64,000 bases of DNA from JANSWP01 sp041941305 (lineage in GTDB: Bacteria; Bacteroidota; Bacteroidia; Chitinophagales; Saprospiraceae): the NCBI GenBank assembly GCA_041941305.1, contig JBGTQJ010000054.1, forward strand, positions 1-64,000, in the 5' to 3' direction. The position numbers and the translations under genes were made by a program. Positions 9,407-17,922 of this stretch are shown here, one piece after another. The notes beneath the pieces were generated by a model. That model saw only the letters and a program-made list of their open reading frames with translations. It did not search any database and was not told the DNA's origin. Positions within the stretch are counted from its first letter, which is position 1; each line of letters starts with the position of its first letter.

Positions 9407-10456
9407 ATGATAAGACAAATACTTTTTTTACTCCTTTTAGGGCTGGGAACGGTGCAATTACAAGCCCAGGATCCCATATTCAGTCAATTCTATGCCTCCC
9501 CACTGATGCTCAACCCTGCTTTTGCCGGTACAACATATGCTCCTCGAATTTCAGTCAATTACCGAAGTCAGTATCTAGGCTTTGATGATGCAACTGGTTC
9601 GACTGCTTATGCAACCTACGCAGCATCTTATGAGCAATTTATTGAAGACTTTAACAGTGGTTTCGGCTTTATGTTGAAATCCGACGATGCAGGAGGGGGA
9701 TTATATAAAACTACCAAATTTGGAGCAAACTATTCCTATCGCCTTCAGGTAAATAGAGATTTCCAAATGAAAATCGGCGTAGAAGCAGGTTTTCGCCAAT
9801 TTAACATTGATTGGGACAGACTGATCTTTCCAGACCAATTGGATCCTTTAACTGGTGCTGTAGACCCAGTGGGCAATCCAAATCCGACCAATGAGGTTCG
9901 TCCTGAAAATTTGAATAAAACCTATTTTGATATAGGTGCCGGACTTTTAGCCTATACACCAAATTTTTATGGTGGTATTTCGCTCAAACACCTCACGCGT
10001 CCGGATGAAAGTATTTTAGGTATTAATGATGGATTAAATGAAGGCTTGGCGATGCGCATCTCTGTACATACAGGTGCCCAATTTATTTTGCAAGAAAGCA
10101 CTAGACTTAGAAAAGGTTCGTTTATCTCTCCTAATTTGCTATACATAAAACAGGGCGACCAAGGACAAGTCAACCTGGGAGCTTACGTAAGTTCAGGTTT
10201 GATTTTCGCCGGCGCCTGGTATCGACATACCTTTAGTAATATAGATGCTGCTATTGTTTTAATTGGCTTCAAGAGAGACATCTTAAAAATTGGCTATAGT
10301 TACGACATTACCCTCTCTAGTTTACAAACACAGACAACCTCTGGGACAGGTGGCGCCCACGAAATTTCACTGGTTCTCAATTTTGACCAAAGCAAGGAAT
10401 TTCGTCGTCGTCGATTTGCAGAGAGATATCATGATTGTTTTCAAATATTTAGATAG
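9407..10456 (+). CDS. PorP/SprF-family type IX secretion outer-membrane protein
   Basis: This 349-residue protein has a signal peptide ending LQAQ at about residue 20, then the family start DPIFSQFYASPLMLNPAFAG. The rest reads as outer-membrane beta strands with the expected GVEAGFRQFNIDWDRL and SPNLLYIKQGDQGQVNLGAY segments. PorP/SprF proteins act with T9SS to expose or anchor specific cargo such as SprB (known). Bacteroidota carry many paralogues, usually next to one large secreted adhesin. Here there is no such partner; the neighbours are porU and gldJ, so this copy may be the housekeeping PorP (inference). Confidence 0.88.
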   Translation: MIRQILFLLLLGLGTVQLQAQDPIFSQFYASPLMLNPAFAGTTYAPRISVNYRSQYLGFDDATGSTAYATYAASYEQFIEDFNSGFGFMLKSDDAGGGLYKTTKFGANYSYRLQVNRDFQMKIGVEAGFRQFNIDWDRLIFPDQLDPLTGAVDPVGNPNPTNEVRPENLNKTYFDIGAGLLAYTPNFYGGISLKHLTRPDESILGINDGLNEGLAMRISVHTGAQFILQESTRLRKGSFISPNLLYIKQGDQGQVNLGAYVSSGLIFAGAWYRHTFSNIDAAIVLIGFKRDILKIGYSYDITLSSLQTQTTSGTGGAHEISLVLNFDQSKEFRRRRFAERYHDCFQIFR

Positions 10457-10468
10457 GTGCAGAAGTCA

Positions 10469-10537
10469 GATCGCTTCGCTGTCAGAGGTCAGACAATCTG
10501 ACAATAAAATGGTCTGACCTCTGACAGCGAAGCGATC
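10469..10537. repeat. Perfect 26-bp inverted repeat between the PorP-like gene and gldJ
   Basis: The arms are 10469-10494 and 10512-10537, perfectly complementary, with a 17-nt loop. The arm is built from the repeated word GTCAGA (also at 10465-10470) around TCGCTTCGCT. There is an A-rich but no T-rich tail on the plus strand. It can act as a strong 3' hairpin for the PorP-like mRNA. Confidence 0.75.
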
Positions 10538-10626
10538 CAACAAAAAAGCAGTCTTACCTCTCAATGATTAAATGTTAAAATACCCCTTACTGAAAAATAA
10601 AAAAGTCTATTTGAAAGTAATTTTTC

Positions 10627-10634
10627 TATATTTG
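10627..10634 (+). promoter_or_regulatory. Bacteroidota -7 box for gldJ
   Basis: TATATTTG matches TAnnTTTG, 35 bp upstream of the gldJ ATG. A TTG at 10611-10613 is a possible -33 element, though the spacing is short. Confidence 0.55.
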
Positions 10635-10669
10635 CTGGTCGTTTTCCAAAAACAAATTCTTTTAATGTG

Positions 10670-12172
10670 ATGAAACAACTGTTGAAGTTCGGATTTTTTA
10701 TGACTACAGTGCTCATTTTGGCTGCATCTTGCACCAGTAAAGAGCGCTCAGCTACCACTGGTTGGCGTTATAATGACCAAAAGTGGGGAGGCTTTGAAAA
10801 ATTAGATTACGAAGGACAAGCTACCGGTCCTAACCTCGTTTTAGTAGAAGGTGGTACCTACGCTATGGGAATGGTTGAGCAAGATGTAACTTACGATTGG
10901 TCTAACATCGTGCGAAGAGTTACTGTTTCTTCTTTCTATATGGATGAAACAGAAGTTGCCAACTCCGATTATCGTGAATACCTATACTGGTTGAATAGGG
11001 TTTATGGAGAATCTTATCCTGAAGTTTACTTGAATGCATTACCTGACACCTTGGTATGGCGTGAGGAATTGGCTTACAATGAGCCATTCGTAGAAACTTA
11101 TTTCCGTCATCCTGCTTATGATGATTATCCAGTAGTAGGTGTAAATTGGTTACAAGCAAATGATTACGCCCAATGGCGTACCGATCGTGTTAATGAAATG
11201 ATCTTGGTAGAGCGCGGCATTTTGAACACCAATCCTGAGCAAAAAGATGAAGATAACTTTAACACAGAAGCTTATCTCGTCGGACAATACCAGGGAGATG
11301 TTCGTAAAAACCTGAAAGATATTCGTTCAGGTGGTGAGCGTCCTGTAAAATTTGAGGATGGTATTCTATTACCTACTTACCGCTTACCAACAGAAGCTGA
11401 ATGGGAATATGCTGCTTTGGCTTTGATTGGAAACCTCGTTTCAGAAAGAGACGAGCGTATCTCTGACCGTCGAATCTACCCATGGGATGGCAATACCGTT
11501 CGTTTCCAAAAACGCAACAAGTGGCAAGGAGAAATCCTCGCTAACTTTAAGCGTGATGGTGGTGACTATATGGGTATGGCTGGTAAATTGAACGACAACG
11601 CACATATCACTGCCCCAGTTCGTTCCTATCTGCCAAATGACTTTGGTTTGTACCACATGGCTGGTAATGTGAATGAGTGGACAATGGATATGTATCGTCC
11701 TCTAACTGGATCTACAGTAAGAGACGTTGAGCAACAAGACTTGAATCCTTTCCGTGGAAATAAATTCCAAACTAAAGTTTTGGATGAGGATGGAAATCCA
11801 GTTGAGAAAGATTCTTTGGGTAGAGTACGCTATCGTTACGTAGAAGATGATGAGGTGGCAACTCGTGACAACTACAAAGTTGGTCAACCTTATAACTTCC
11901 TCGATGGTGACAAGCAATCTGAAGTATTCTACGATTATGGAAAAACAACCTTGATTAGTGATAAAGCTCGCGTAATCAAAGGTGGTTCCTGGGAAGATCG
12001 TGCTTACTGGCTAGCTCCAGGTGCTCGTCGTTTCCGTGAAGAAGATACTTCTGATAGAGACCTGGGGTTCCGTTGCGCAATGACACGTACCGGAGGACCT
12101 ACTGGTAATGAAGATGCAGGTGGAATCAACTTCAAAGTGAAGCAAAATAAAGTGAAGAGACGATATAAGTGA
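10670..12172 (+). CDS. gldJ: Gliding motility / T9SS lipoprotein GldJ (formylglycine-generating-enzyme fold)
   Basis: The protein has 500 residues from the ATG at 10670; a GTG lies one codon earlier. The signal peptide ends at a lipobox (LILAASC), so it is an outer-membrane or periplasmic lipoprotein. The FGE-sulfatase fold is clear: VEGGTYAMGMVEQDV, FYMDETEVANSDY, LPTEAEWEYAA, MAGNVNEWTMD, IKGGSWEDRAYWLAP and the end DLGFRCAMTRTGG. The segment ALPDTLVWREELAYNEP and the region ahead of the fold (TTGWRYNDQKWGGFEK) point to GldJ rather than GldK. GldJ stabilises other Gld proteins and is needed for T9SS function (known). It is followed by murF, the same order as in Flavobacterium. Catalytic activity is not expected. 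Confidence 0.88.
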   Translation: MKQLLKFGFFMTTVLILAASCTSKERSATTGWRYNDQKWGGFEKLDYEGQATGPNLVLVEGGTYAMGMVEQDVTYDWSNIVRRVTVSSFYMDETEVANSDYREYLYWLNRVYGESYPEVYLNALPDTLVWREELAYNEPFVETYFRHPAYDDYPVVGVNWLQANDYAQWRTDRVNEMILVERGILNTNPEQKDEDNFNTEAYLVGQYQGDVRKNLKDIRSGGERPVKFEDGILLPTYRLPTEAEWEYAALALIGNLVSERDERISDRRIYPWDGNTVRFQKRNKWQGEILANFKRDGGDYMGMAGKLNDNAHITAPVRSYLPNDFGLYHMAGNVNEWTMDMYRPLTGSTVRDVEQQDLNPFRGNKFQTKVLDEDGNPVEKDSLGRVRYRYVEDDEVATRDNYKVGQPYNFLDGDKQSEVFYDYGKTTLISDKARVIKGGSWEDRAYWLAPGARRFREEDTSDRDLGFRCAMTRTGGPTGNEDAGGINFKVKQNKVKRRYK

Positions 12173-12216
12173 TGAAAGCCTGAATAATCAAGGAGTGAAT
12201 AATTTTGTTTACTTCT

Positions 12217-12262
12217 AAAAAAAGTCTCCATTTTCAAATGATTGAAAATGGAGACTTTTTAT
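12217..12262 (+). terminator. Intrinsic terminator between gldJ and murF
   Basis: The arms AAAAGTCTCCATTTTCAA (12220-12237) and TTGAAAATGGAGACTTTT (12242-12259) are perfectly complementary with a 4-nt loop and A and T tails. It ends only about 13 bp before the murF ATG at 12275. Confidence 0.85.
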
Positions 12263-12274
12263 TTTGCACACCAC

Positions 12275-13579
12275 ATGAAAATTGAATCTTTATATCAGAT
12301 ATACAAAACACATCCTAAAGTCATTACTGATAGCAGAAAAATTGAACCTGGCTGTCTTTTTTTTGCACTTAAAGGAGAGAACTTTAATGGGAATAAATTT
12401 GCCAATGAAGCATTGGAAAAAGGGGCAGCGTTTGCCATAATTGATGAAGCAGATTATGATTTAGGGGAAAAGTTTCTTCTCGTTGATAATGTATTAAACA
12501 CCCTGCAAAAACTAGCGACTTTTCATCGCAGGCAATTTGACATCCCATTAATTGGCATCACAGGCAGCAATGGAAAAACCACAACAAAAGAACTTATCAG
12601 TGTGGTTTTAGCCAGTCATTATAAAACACATTTTACAAAAGGCAATTTTAATAATCACATCGGTGTTCCACTCACCCTTTTAGCTATGCCGATGTCTACA
12701 GAAGTCGCGATTATTGAAATGGGGGCAAATCATATTGGTGACATTGAATTTTTATGCAATATTGCAGAACCCACTCATGGAATCATTACGAATATCGGTA
12801 GTGCACACTTGGAAGGTTTTGGAGGCATTGAAGGTGTGAAAAAAGGAAAATCAGAACTCTATCGCCACCTTGAAAAGAACAATGGACTTGCCTTCGTAAA
12901 TTTGGATGAACCCAATTTGAAAGACCTGGCCAATGGCGTAAAATTGCAATTGCATTACCTAAAAAGCGAAAACCCGGATCCAACTCATAAACCATATGAG
13001 ACCAAATTGATTGAAGCCAAGCCTTTCGTAAAAGCAGCCTTCCTTTCGGAACATAAAGAATTAGTAGAGGTACATAGTCAATTAATCGGGAATTATAATT
13101 TCAATAATATAATGACGGCAATTACCGTAGGAAAATATTTTAAAGTCCCTGCCCTAAAAGCCAAAGCTGCAATTGAAAATTATGTTCCGACCAATAATCG
13201 ATCTCAAATATTTAAAAAGGGCAACAATACCTTTATATTGGATGCATATAATGCCAACCCAACCAGTATGAAAATGGCTTTGGAAAACCTCAATGCAATG
13301 AAGGCTTCCGATAAAATGGTCATATTAGGTGATATGTTGGAATTGGGTAAGTATAGCCAGCAAGAGCATTTAGGTATAGCCAATTATGCCTTAGAATTTG
13401 ATTTTAAAAAAGTTATTGTAGTAGGGAAAGAATTTGGTCAGTTGGAAGTATCAAATAAGATCTTACATTTTGAAAATACCCTCTCTTTGAAAACCTGGTT
13501 TGAAGAACAGGCATTAGAAAATTGCCTCATTCTTATTAAAGGTTCAAGAGGAATTGGCTTAGAAAAATTGATCCTTTGA
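12275..13579 (+). CDS. murF: UDP-N-acetylmuramoyl-tripeptide--D-alanyl-D-alanine ligase
   Basis: MurF adds D-Ala-D-Ala to the UDP-MurNAc tripeptide in the cytoplasm, the last soluble step of the muropeptide pathway. The ATP loop is ITGSNGKTTTKELI, followed by KGNFNNHIGVPLTLL, the substrate region IIEMGANHIGDIEFL, ITNIGSAHLEGFGG, and the C-terminal ligase segment LDAYNANPTSMKMAL. I start it at the ATG at 12275 (434 residues). An earlier TTG at 12242 lies inside the right arm of the terminator hairpin and would add 11 non-conserved residues. It is convergent with the helicase gene, 12 bp apart. Confidence 0.93.
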   Translation: MKIESLYQIYKTHPKVITDSRKIEPGCLFFALKGENFNGNKFANEALEKGAAFAIIDEADYDLGEKFLLVDNVLNTLQKLATFHRRQFDIPLIGITGSNGKTTTKELISVVLASHYKTHFTKGNFNNHIGVPLTLLAMPMSTEVAIIEMGANHIGDIEFLCNIAEPTHGIITNIGSAHLEGFGGIEGVKKGKSELYRHLEKNNGLAFVNLDEPNLKDLANGVKLQLHYLKSENPDPTHKPYETKLIEAKPFVKAAFLSEHKELVEVHSQLIGNYNFNNIMTAITVGKYFKVPALKAKAAIENYVPTNNRSQIFKKGNNTFILDAYNANPTSMKMALENLNAMKASDKMVILGDMLELGKYSQQEHLGIANYALEFDFKKVIVVGKEFGQLEVSNKILHFENTLSLKTWFEEQALENCLILIKGSRGIGLEKLIL

Positions 13580-13591
13580 TGGTAATTGGAG

Positions 13592-16324
13592 TCATTTCCT
13601 GAACCCCAAAAAATTTCGCATTCCCCTTAGGCACTTTTCTCTTTCCAATACCCAATAACTATAAGGCAAGGCAAAAATCCTCAGTCCTACCCTTGAAAGC
13701 ATTTTCCATTTATGGAGTGGAATTGCCCCTTCATGATCTCCAGGATAACCAATCAGATCGATGCAATAAGTTTTTTCTTTGCGAATAATCACAAGATCAA
13801 TTTCAAGTCCGGCGATATGATGAGCATGAAAAATTTTATTGAGTTTCCAGGATTTTATCACTTCCGTAACCTCCTTCATAAAATCATCATGGGCAATTTG
13901 TGCAGCAGACTTTTGAAGTTGAAGGTTTTGGATGGAAATGCTTTTCAGATACCGCGTCAACAGGTATTTGGGGTTTAAATCTTCAAAATCAATAGAATAA
14001 TATAGTCTTTGCAAAGAACGGGCTCTTGTAATACTCACATTAAACACATCTTCCCGATTGAGGTAAACAAAAGTAGAAGGATGTGTATTTTTATCCACGA
14101 CAAAAGACAAAAACATAAAATCCCGTTCTTCTCCCTGAAATTCAAAGGGTGTTCCAATAAGCATTCTATGTCGTCTTAAATCATCCAGTGAAAATTCCTT
14201 ATTAAACAAATTTCTCAAATAATTAACCTGTGCACGAAAAGGAGATAGAATACCTATACTTTGGCAGAGCTTCTCTGCAAAAGTAGCTTCGTATTGTACG
14301 ATTTGTTTTACTTTCTCAAGAATTGCGTTCGCTTCCACAGCATTATGCCCCTTTGCATAATGTCTTCCCTCCACTCTGTTGAGAAAGACACATTGCTCTT
14401 CCTTGGTAACAGGACTTAAGGTCATGATCTTGAGATTGTCATCATAAAATCTATTGTTACTGAAGGCAATAATGTCAGGCATACTTCTATAATGTTCATC
14501 CAGAAAATGAACTTGTTCCTGATTTTTAATGGCGGAAAAGGCTAAATCAAGCAAACTCTTTACTCGATAGTTTAAAACATCGTAAGGAAATGCTTCCAAT
14601 CCATTTTGCTTTTGAAAATATCGTTGCTGTTTTTGAGGCAAAAAAGAAACATGTCTTAATTGTTTGGGGTCACCCACAATTGCAGCTTTTCTACCTCGAA
14701 ATAATATCGGAATTGCACTTGCCATATCACACTGGGTCGCCTCATCGATAATGACCAAATCAAAGAGCTCAGCTTGCAAAGGCAATACTCGATTGATGTC
14801 TCCAGTATTGACTACCCAAATGGGAAATGCGCTTAAAACTTTCTGAAAATTGACGTATTGAAAAGATTCTTCTCTGCGCAAGCCTGTTCGTTTTTTTAAT
14901 CCATCCAAAAACACCTGCAATTCGCTTCTAAAATTGAGCAGCACTTGAAAAATTTGCATCCGAGAAGTATTCTGGATCAATCGCTGCGCTTTCTCGTGTC
15001 TTTTCTCAACTAAATCTTCTAATTGAAATAACTTTTTCCAAAATGGAATTTCATTTTTCAGTTTTCGGTGTATAAAGACCTTTTTGATTTTCTGCCAAAA
15101 TGAGCCTTGAAAATTTAACAAGAATTGGCCTCGGTTCAATTCTGACTGCTCTTTTTTAATTATCCTCTTTTGTAAATCATTTACCTTTCTTTCCAGTTCG
15201 TGGAATTCAGTTTTCACCAGGCGCATTCTATTGGTTCCAATCTTCATCAAGCCCATGCCGTATAGCAAATTTTCCAGTCTTTTCCTCAATGAAACTTTAT
15301 AGTCTTTCTTTCCTGCTCGAACCACCACATCCTTTAATCCAAAATCTTCTTCAATTTTATCCGCCACAACATTCACAGCCTGGTTGTTTCTGGCGGCTAT
15401 GAGTACTGATTTGCCTTGCACTAAGAAATCAACAGCGAGGGCAGCAATAGTAAAAGATTTCCCCGTTCCTGGAGGTCCTATAGCTAAAGTAAGGCTATGC
15501 TTTTCTGCTGAATGAATAATTTCTTGTTGTGCAGTGCTAAGTGTGACAGGGGCTACGAAAGAAGACTCTGGTAAGGCTTCATCTTTAATTTGATCTCCAA
15601 ATAAAGCTCTAAGAGGCAATGAAAAAGAATCTCTTGAACTCAAGGTTTCCAATTCATTTAGAATACCCAGGGAACTCGTCGCTTTGTCAATAACACCAAT
15701 CCCAATGGCAGGAAGCAATGTGAAATTTTCAGATTTTTCTTTTCGAATCTTTTCTACTTCCTTCATAGGGAGGATTTCAGGAAATTTTTCCATTAAGCCC
15801 AGATTCAATTCCGGAAAAAAACCACTCAACGCTTTTTCCAAATCGTGGCATTGATCAAAATTGATAAAACCAACGGGCATGCCTTCCACAAATTGGTCAT
15901 AAGTCAACTCTTTGTTTCCCAAAAATCCATTCAGACATTCTAAAAAAGCAGGATTCATGATGGGACGCTGGGCATCCAATTCTAAATAAAAAACTTCTTC
16001 CTCTTCCACTAACTCCAATGGATGCAAATAGAGGGGAGCAAATACTGGTTGTGGCCTTCCAAAAACGCTGGTCTTCCCCTGAATAAAAAAAGAACAACAA
16101 AACAGCGTTTTTTCTTTCCCATAAATTGCCAGATGTTTCTGTGTCTTGATTCCCCATTCAGTAGAAACAGGCACTTGTAATAGACTCCCTGTAAGCAGTT
16201 CGGCGCTTTGCAAGACATGTTGATGACTTACTTTTTTGCCGAAAAAATCAGCCACATGAACTGCCCGAAAATCTGCCTGATAGCAATCGCGGAAGTAGTT
16301 AATGATGTTTGGAAGATGGGTCAT
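13592..16324 (-). CDS. Superfamily 1 (Upf1/DNA2-like) helicase with a C-terminal nuclease-like domain
   Basis: This 910-residue protein has the SF1 motifs in order: Walker A GPPGTGKS (283-290), Walker B VIIDEATQCD (from 524), motif III GDPKQLR (551-557), EHYRSMPDI (610-618), a Q-rich motif TPFEFQGEERD (725-735) and motif VI SITRARSLQRLYYS (from 764). A helical, charged insert of about 190 residues (about 335-520) separates motifs I and II, as in Upf1/DNA2 relatives. The last about 100 residues (EIDLVIIRKEKTYCIDLIG) resemble a PD-(D/E)xK or Vsr-like fold, but the second acid-x-lysine signature is not intact, so nuclease activity is doubtful. It could act in DNA repair, RNA metabolism or defence. 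It stands alone with no obvious partner. Confidence 0.8.
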   Translation of the reverse strand: MTHLPNIINYFRDCYQADFRAVHVADFFGKKVSHQHVLQSAELLTGSLLQVPVSTEWGIKTQKHLAIYGKEKTLFCCSFFIQGKTSVFGRPQPVFAPLYLHPLELVEEEEVFYLELDAQRPIMNPAFLECLNGFLGNKELTYDQFVEGMPVGFINFDQCHDLEKALSGFFPELNLGLMEKFPEILPMKEVEKIRKEKSENFTLLPAIGIGVIDKATSSLGILNELETLSSRDSFSLPLRALFGDQIKDEALPESSFVAPVTLSTAQQEIIHSAEKHSLTLAIGPPGTGKSFTIAALAVDFLVQGKSVLIAARNNQAVNVVADKIEEDFGLKDVVVRAGKKDYKVSLRKRLENLLYGMGLMKIGTNRMRLVKTEFHELERKVNDLQKRIIKKEQSELNRGQFLLNFQGSFWQKIKKVFIHRKLKNEIPFWKKLFQLEDLVEKRHEKAQRLIQNTSRMQIFQVLLNFRSELQVFLDGLKKRTGLRREESFQYVNFQKVLSAFPIWVVNTGDINRVLPLQAELFDLVIIDEATQCDMASAIPILFRGRKAAIVGDPKQLRHVSFLPQKQQRYFQKQNGLEAFPYDVLNYRVKSLLDLAFSAIKNQEQVHFLDEHYRSMPDIIAFSNNRFYDDNLKIMTLSPVTKEEQCVFLNRVEGRHYAKGHNAVEANAILEKVKQIVQYEATFAEKLCQSIGILSPFRAQVNYLRNLFNKEFSLDDLRRHRMLIGTPFEFQGEERDFMFLSFVVDKNTHPSTFVYLNREDVFNVSITRARSLQRLYYSIDFEDLNPKYLLTRYLKSISIQNLQLQKSAAQIAHDDFMKEVTEVIKSWKLNKIFHAHHIAGLEIDLVIIRKEKTYCIDLIGYPGDHEGAIPLHKWKMLSRVGLRIFALPYSYWVLEREKCLRGMRNFLGFRK

Positions 16325-16354
16325 CTAGCGCGTTTTCGATTATTATTTAGCGGT

Positions 16355-16362
16355 CAAAATTA
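16355..16362 (-). promoter_or_regulatory. -7 box for the helicase gene
   Basis: The minus strand reads TAATTTTG, matching TAnnTTTG, about 30 bp upstream of the helicase ATG at 16324. Confidence 0.5.
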
Positions 16363-16506
16363 GTTTAATATTTAAATTTTGTAAACAACTACATTAAATC
16401 AATCTTTCCTTTCACCCAAAAGAAAAAAAGATTTTTTGGGTACACTTTCATTATGCCTTCCACTAATCTATGTTTCTATTACTTAATCATCTAAATCCTT
16501 TTTATC

Positions 16507-16704
16507 ATGACAAATATTGGCAACTGTTTTCTTTGCAAAAAAACAATCGATGGAATAACATTTACAATGGCAGCAGCCTATTGGGGAAGTTTGATTTACA
16601 AAATCATTGAAAATAAACCAATGAGTCGTGCAGAACAACAAAGAATGCAAACCAAAGCATATATGGATCGAGATAAATGTCTGGTTTGCCGAAGAAAAAA
16701 ATAA
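16507..16704 (+). CDS. Small protein with two CxxC pairs
   Basis: This 65-residue protein is not recognised by name. It has one CxxC near the N-terminus (NCFLCKK) and one at the C-terminus (KCLVCRRKK), the spacing of a small zinc ribbon closed around a helical middle (TMAAAYWGSLIYKII). It opens a run of three small rightward genes (16507, 16757, 17274) ended by a terminator at 17474-17511. A 180-bp gap before it holds an A/T-rich hairpin (about 16418-16441). Zinc binding is inferred from the cysteines only. Confidence 0.6.
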   Translation: MTNIGNCFLCKKTIDGITFTMAAAYWGSLIYKIIENKPMSRAEQQRMQTKAYMDRDKCLVCRRKK

Positions 16705-16756
16705 AGCCACTTTTCTAGGTTCATCATAATTTGTTAAACCATAAAATCAACCAATC

Positions 16757-17230
16757 ATGAAAAATACAATATCTGGCTTCTTTGGAATGATCCTGATTTT
16801 TTCTTTTCTCTCTACAACGTCCTGTCGAAATGTAATCAAATCGGGCAGCAAACAGGTTACCAAATCTTTGGTAAAAAAGGCAGCAAAGTATTTTTTGGGT
16901 GCAGCATTCTTAATAAGTGTGGAGGAACTAGTGGCATCAGACATGTTAGATTTATTTGAAACAGAACCTGCAAATAAAGAATCTGGAACAGCAACTATTT
17001 ATAACACTTATACTGAAAACATAACCATCCAAATCACCAACAATGGATTCCAGTGGCAGGAAAAAGCACTCAACTCAAAAGAGTCCATCAAATTTCATTC
17101 AAATGATCAGGGCTTAATTTTTATTAGTTCTGAGCAGGGTGGCTACTATATGTTGCAACCAAATAAAGAATATGCGGTAACTCGCAACGGTGGAAAAACC
17201 ATTGTCAAAGAGATTGAACGAGCTGAATAA
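16757..17230 (+). CDS. Secreted or lipid-anchored protein of unknown function
   Basis: This 157-residue protein has a hydrophobic N-terminus ending in FLSTTSCRN, a plausible Bacteroidota lipobox (Cys at about residue 23). After a basic linker comes a second hydrophobic segment (YFLGAAFLISVEELVA). The last about 90 residues look like a small beta domain (TATIYNTYTENITIQITNNG, then GGYYMLQPNKEYAV). No family was recognised. It lies 52 bp after the CxxC gene and 43 bp before the 48-residue gene, so the three are probably co-transcribed. All three are preceded by similar AT-rich gaps ending in ATCATGA. Confidence 0.6.
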   Translation: MKNTISGFFGMILIFSFLSTTSCRNVIKSGSKQVTKSLVKKAAKYFLGAAFLISVEELVASDMLDLFETEPANKESGTATIYNTYTENITIQITNNGFQWQEKALNSKESIKFHSNDQGLIFISSEQGGYYMLQPNKEYAVTRNGGKTIVKEIERAE

Positions 17231-17273
17231 TTTCAACCATCAAAAATATCATTAACCTTTAAAATCTTATATC

Positions 17274-17420
17274 ATGAATTATCAAAGCAAAAATAGAAAT
17301 GACAATAACAATGACGATTGGGGACTTTTTGGAGTCCTTGGAACTGTTGCTAGTATTGGTTTAGGCGTTGTTCAAGGATTAGCAGATGCAGCGTCCAGTA
17401 TTCTTGACGCAGATATTTAA
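17274..17420 (+). CDS. 48-residue glycine-rich hydrophobic small protein
   Basis: The short ORF reads MNYQSKNRNDNNNDDWGLFG and continues with VLGTVASIGLGVVQGLADAA to the stop at 17418. A polar Asn/Asp-rich head is followed by an amphipathic or membrane helix with small-residue GxxxG-like spacing, which resembles small membrane-active or two-peptide-bacteriocin-like peptides in composition only. It is the last of three small genes and is followed directly by a strong terminator, which supports it being real. No leader peptide with a double-glycine cleavage site is evident. Confidence 0.5.
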   Translation: MNYQSKNRNDNNNDDWGLFGVLGTVASIGLGVVQGLADAASSILDADI

Positions 17421-17473
17421 TAAAGATTAAGTACAAATTGATCATATGCGCTTGAATAGCCGAAGTTTAACGA

Positions 17474-17518
17474 ATGGGCTCCAATCCTAAATGTAGGAAA
17501 AAGGAGCCCATTATTTTT
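17474..17518 (+). terminator. Intrinsic terminator after the small-gene run
   Basis: The arms ATGGGCTCC (17474-17482) and GGAGCCCAT (17503-17511) enclose an inner hairpin (TCCTA...TAGGA) and are followed by TATTTTTTG. Confidence 0.8.
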
Positions 17519-17523
17519 TGATA

Positions 17524-17673
17524 TTAACATCTAACGAATTTCAGCTTTTCTCCGCTTGCCCAATCTTTGACAATTTTCAGGTAATGGTTTTTTATCCTGA
17601 TATTACAAGTTCCTCTGACCTGGACAACTTCATCTTTACTATTCACTTCAATAGTAGCAAGCCTTTTTTCCAT
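17524..17673 (-). CDS. 49-residue small protein, unrecognised
   Basis: The minus strand encodes MEKRLATIEVNSKDEVVQVR followed by GTCNIRIKNHYLKIVKDWAS and GEKLKFVRC. The composition is protein-like, with beta-rich charged alternation. It starts 29 bp after the stop of the ORF at 17703-17894, so the two may form a small leftward operon in the gap between the terminator and the LptF/G gene. The function is unknown; it may be a remnant. Confidence 0.4.
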   Translation of the reverse strand: MEKRLATIEVNSKDEVVQVRGTCNIRIKNHYLKIVKDWASGEKLKFVRC

Positions 17674-17702
17674 ATCAGGATGCTAATATTTATAAAAGTC
17701 AT

Positions 17703-17894
17703 TTAGTTCCCCAAGAAGCTTTTGATTATCGAAATGACCTTGCATTTCTCATCTGTAGTTTGATGAATATTCACGAAAGTCAATATACCTTTACCCTTTG
17801 ATAAGCTTTGAGATATCACTACTTGCTCAGTGTTGTTAAAGTTTTGAAAATAGCTCGTCAATTTGATAATTAATGAGGTTTTACCTAAGACCAA
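17703..17894 (-). CDS. About 63-residue ORF without an ATG start; possible truncated gene
   Basis: The frame is open from 18074, but the part overlapping the LptF/G gene (17923 onward) looks like antisense sequence. The plausible part begins about at the TTG at 17894 and reads LVLGKTSLIIKLTSYFQNFN and so on to KVISIIKSFLGN. With no ATG before good protein-like sequence, it may be the tail of a protein whose 5' end was lost. Its downstream neighbour is the 49-residue ORF. No family was recognised. Confidence 0.3.
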   Translation of the reverse strand: MVLGKTSLIIKLTSYFQNFNNTEQVVISQSLSKGKGILTFVNIHQTTDEKCKVISIIKSFLGN

Positions 17895-17922
17895 TACGAA
17901 TCTGAGTTGCTGCCAAAAATCT

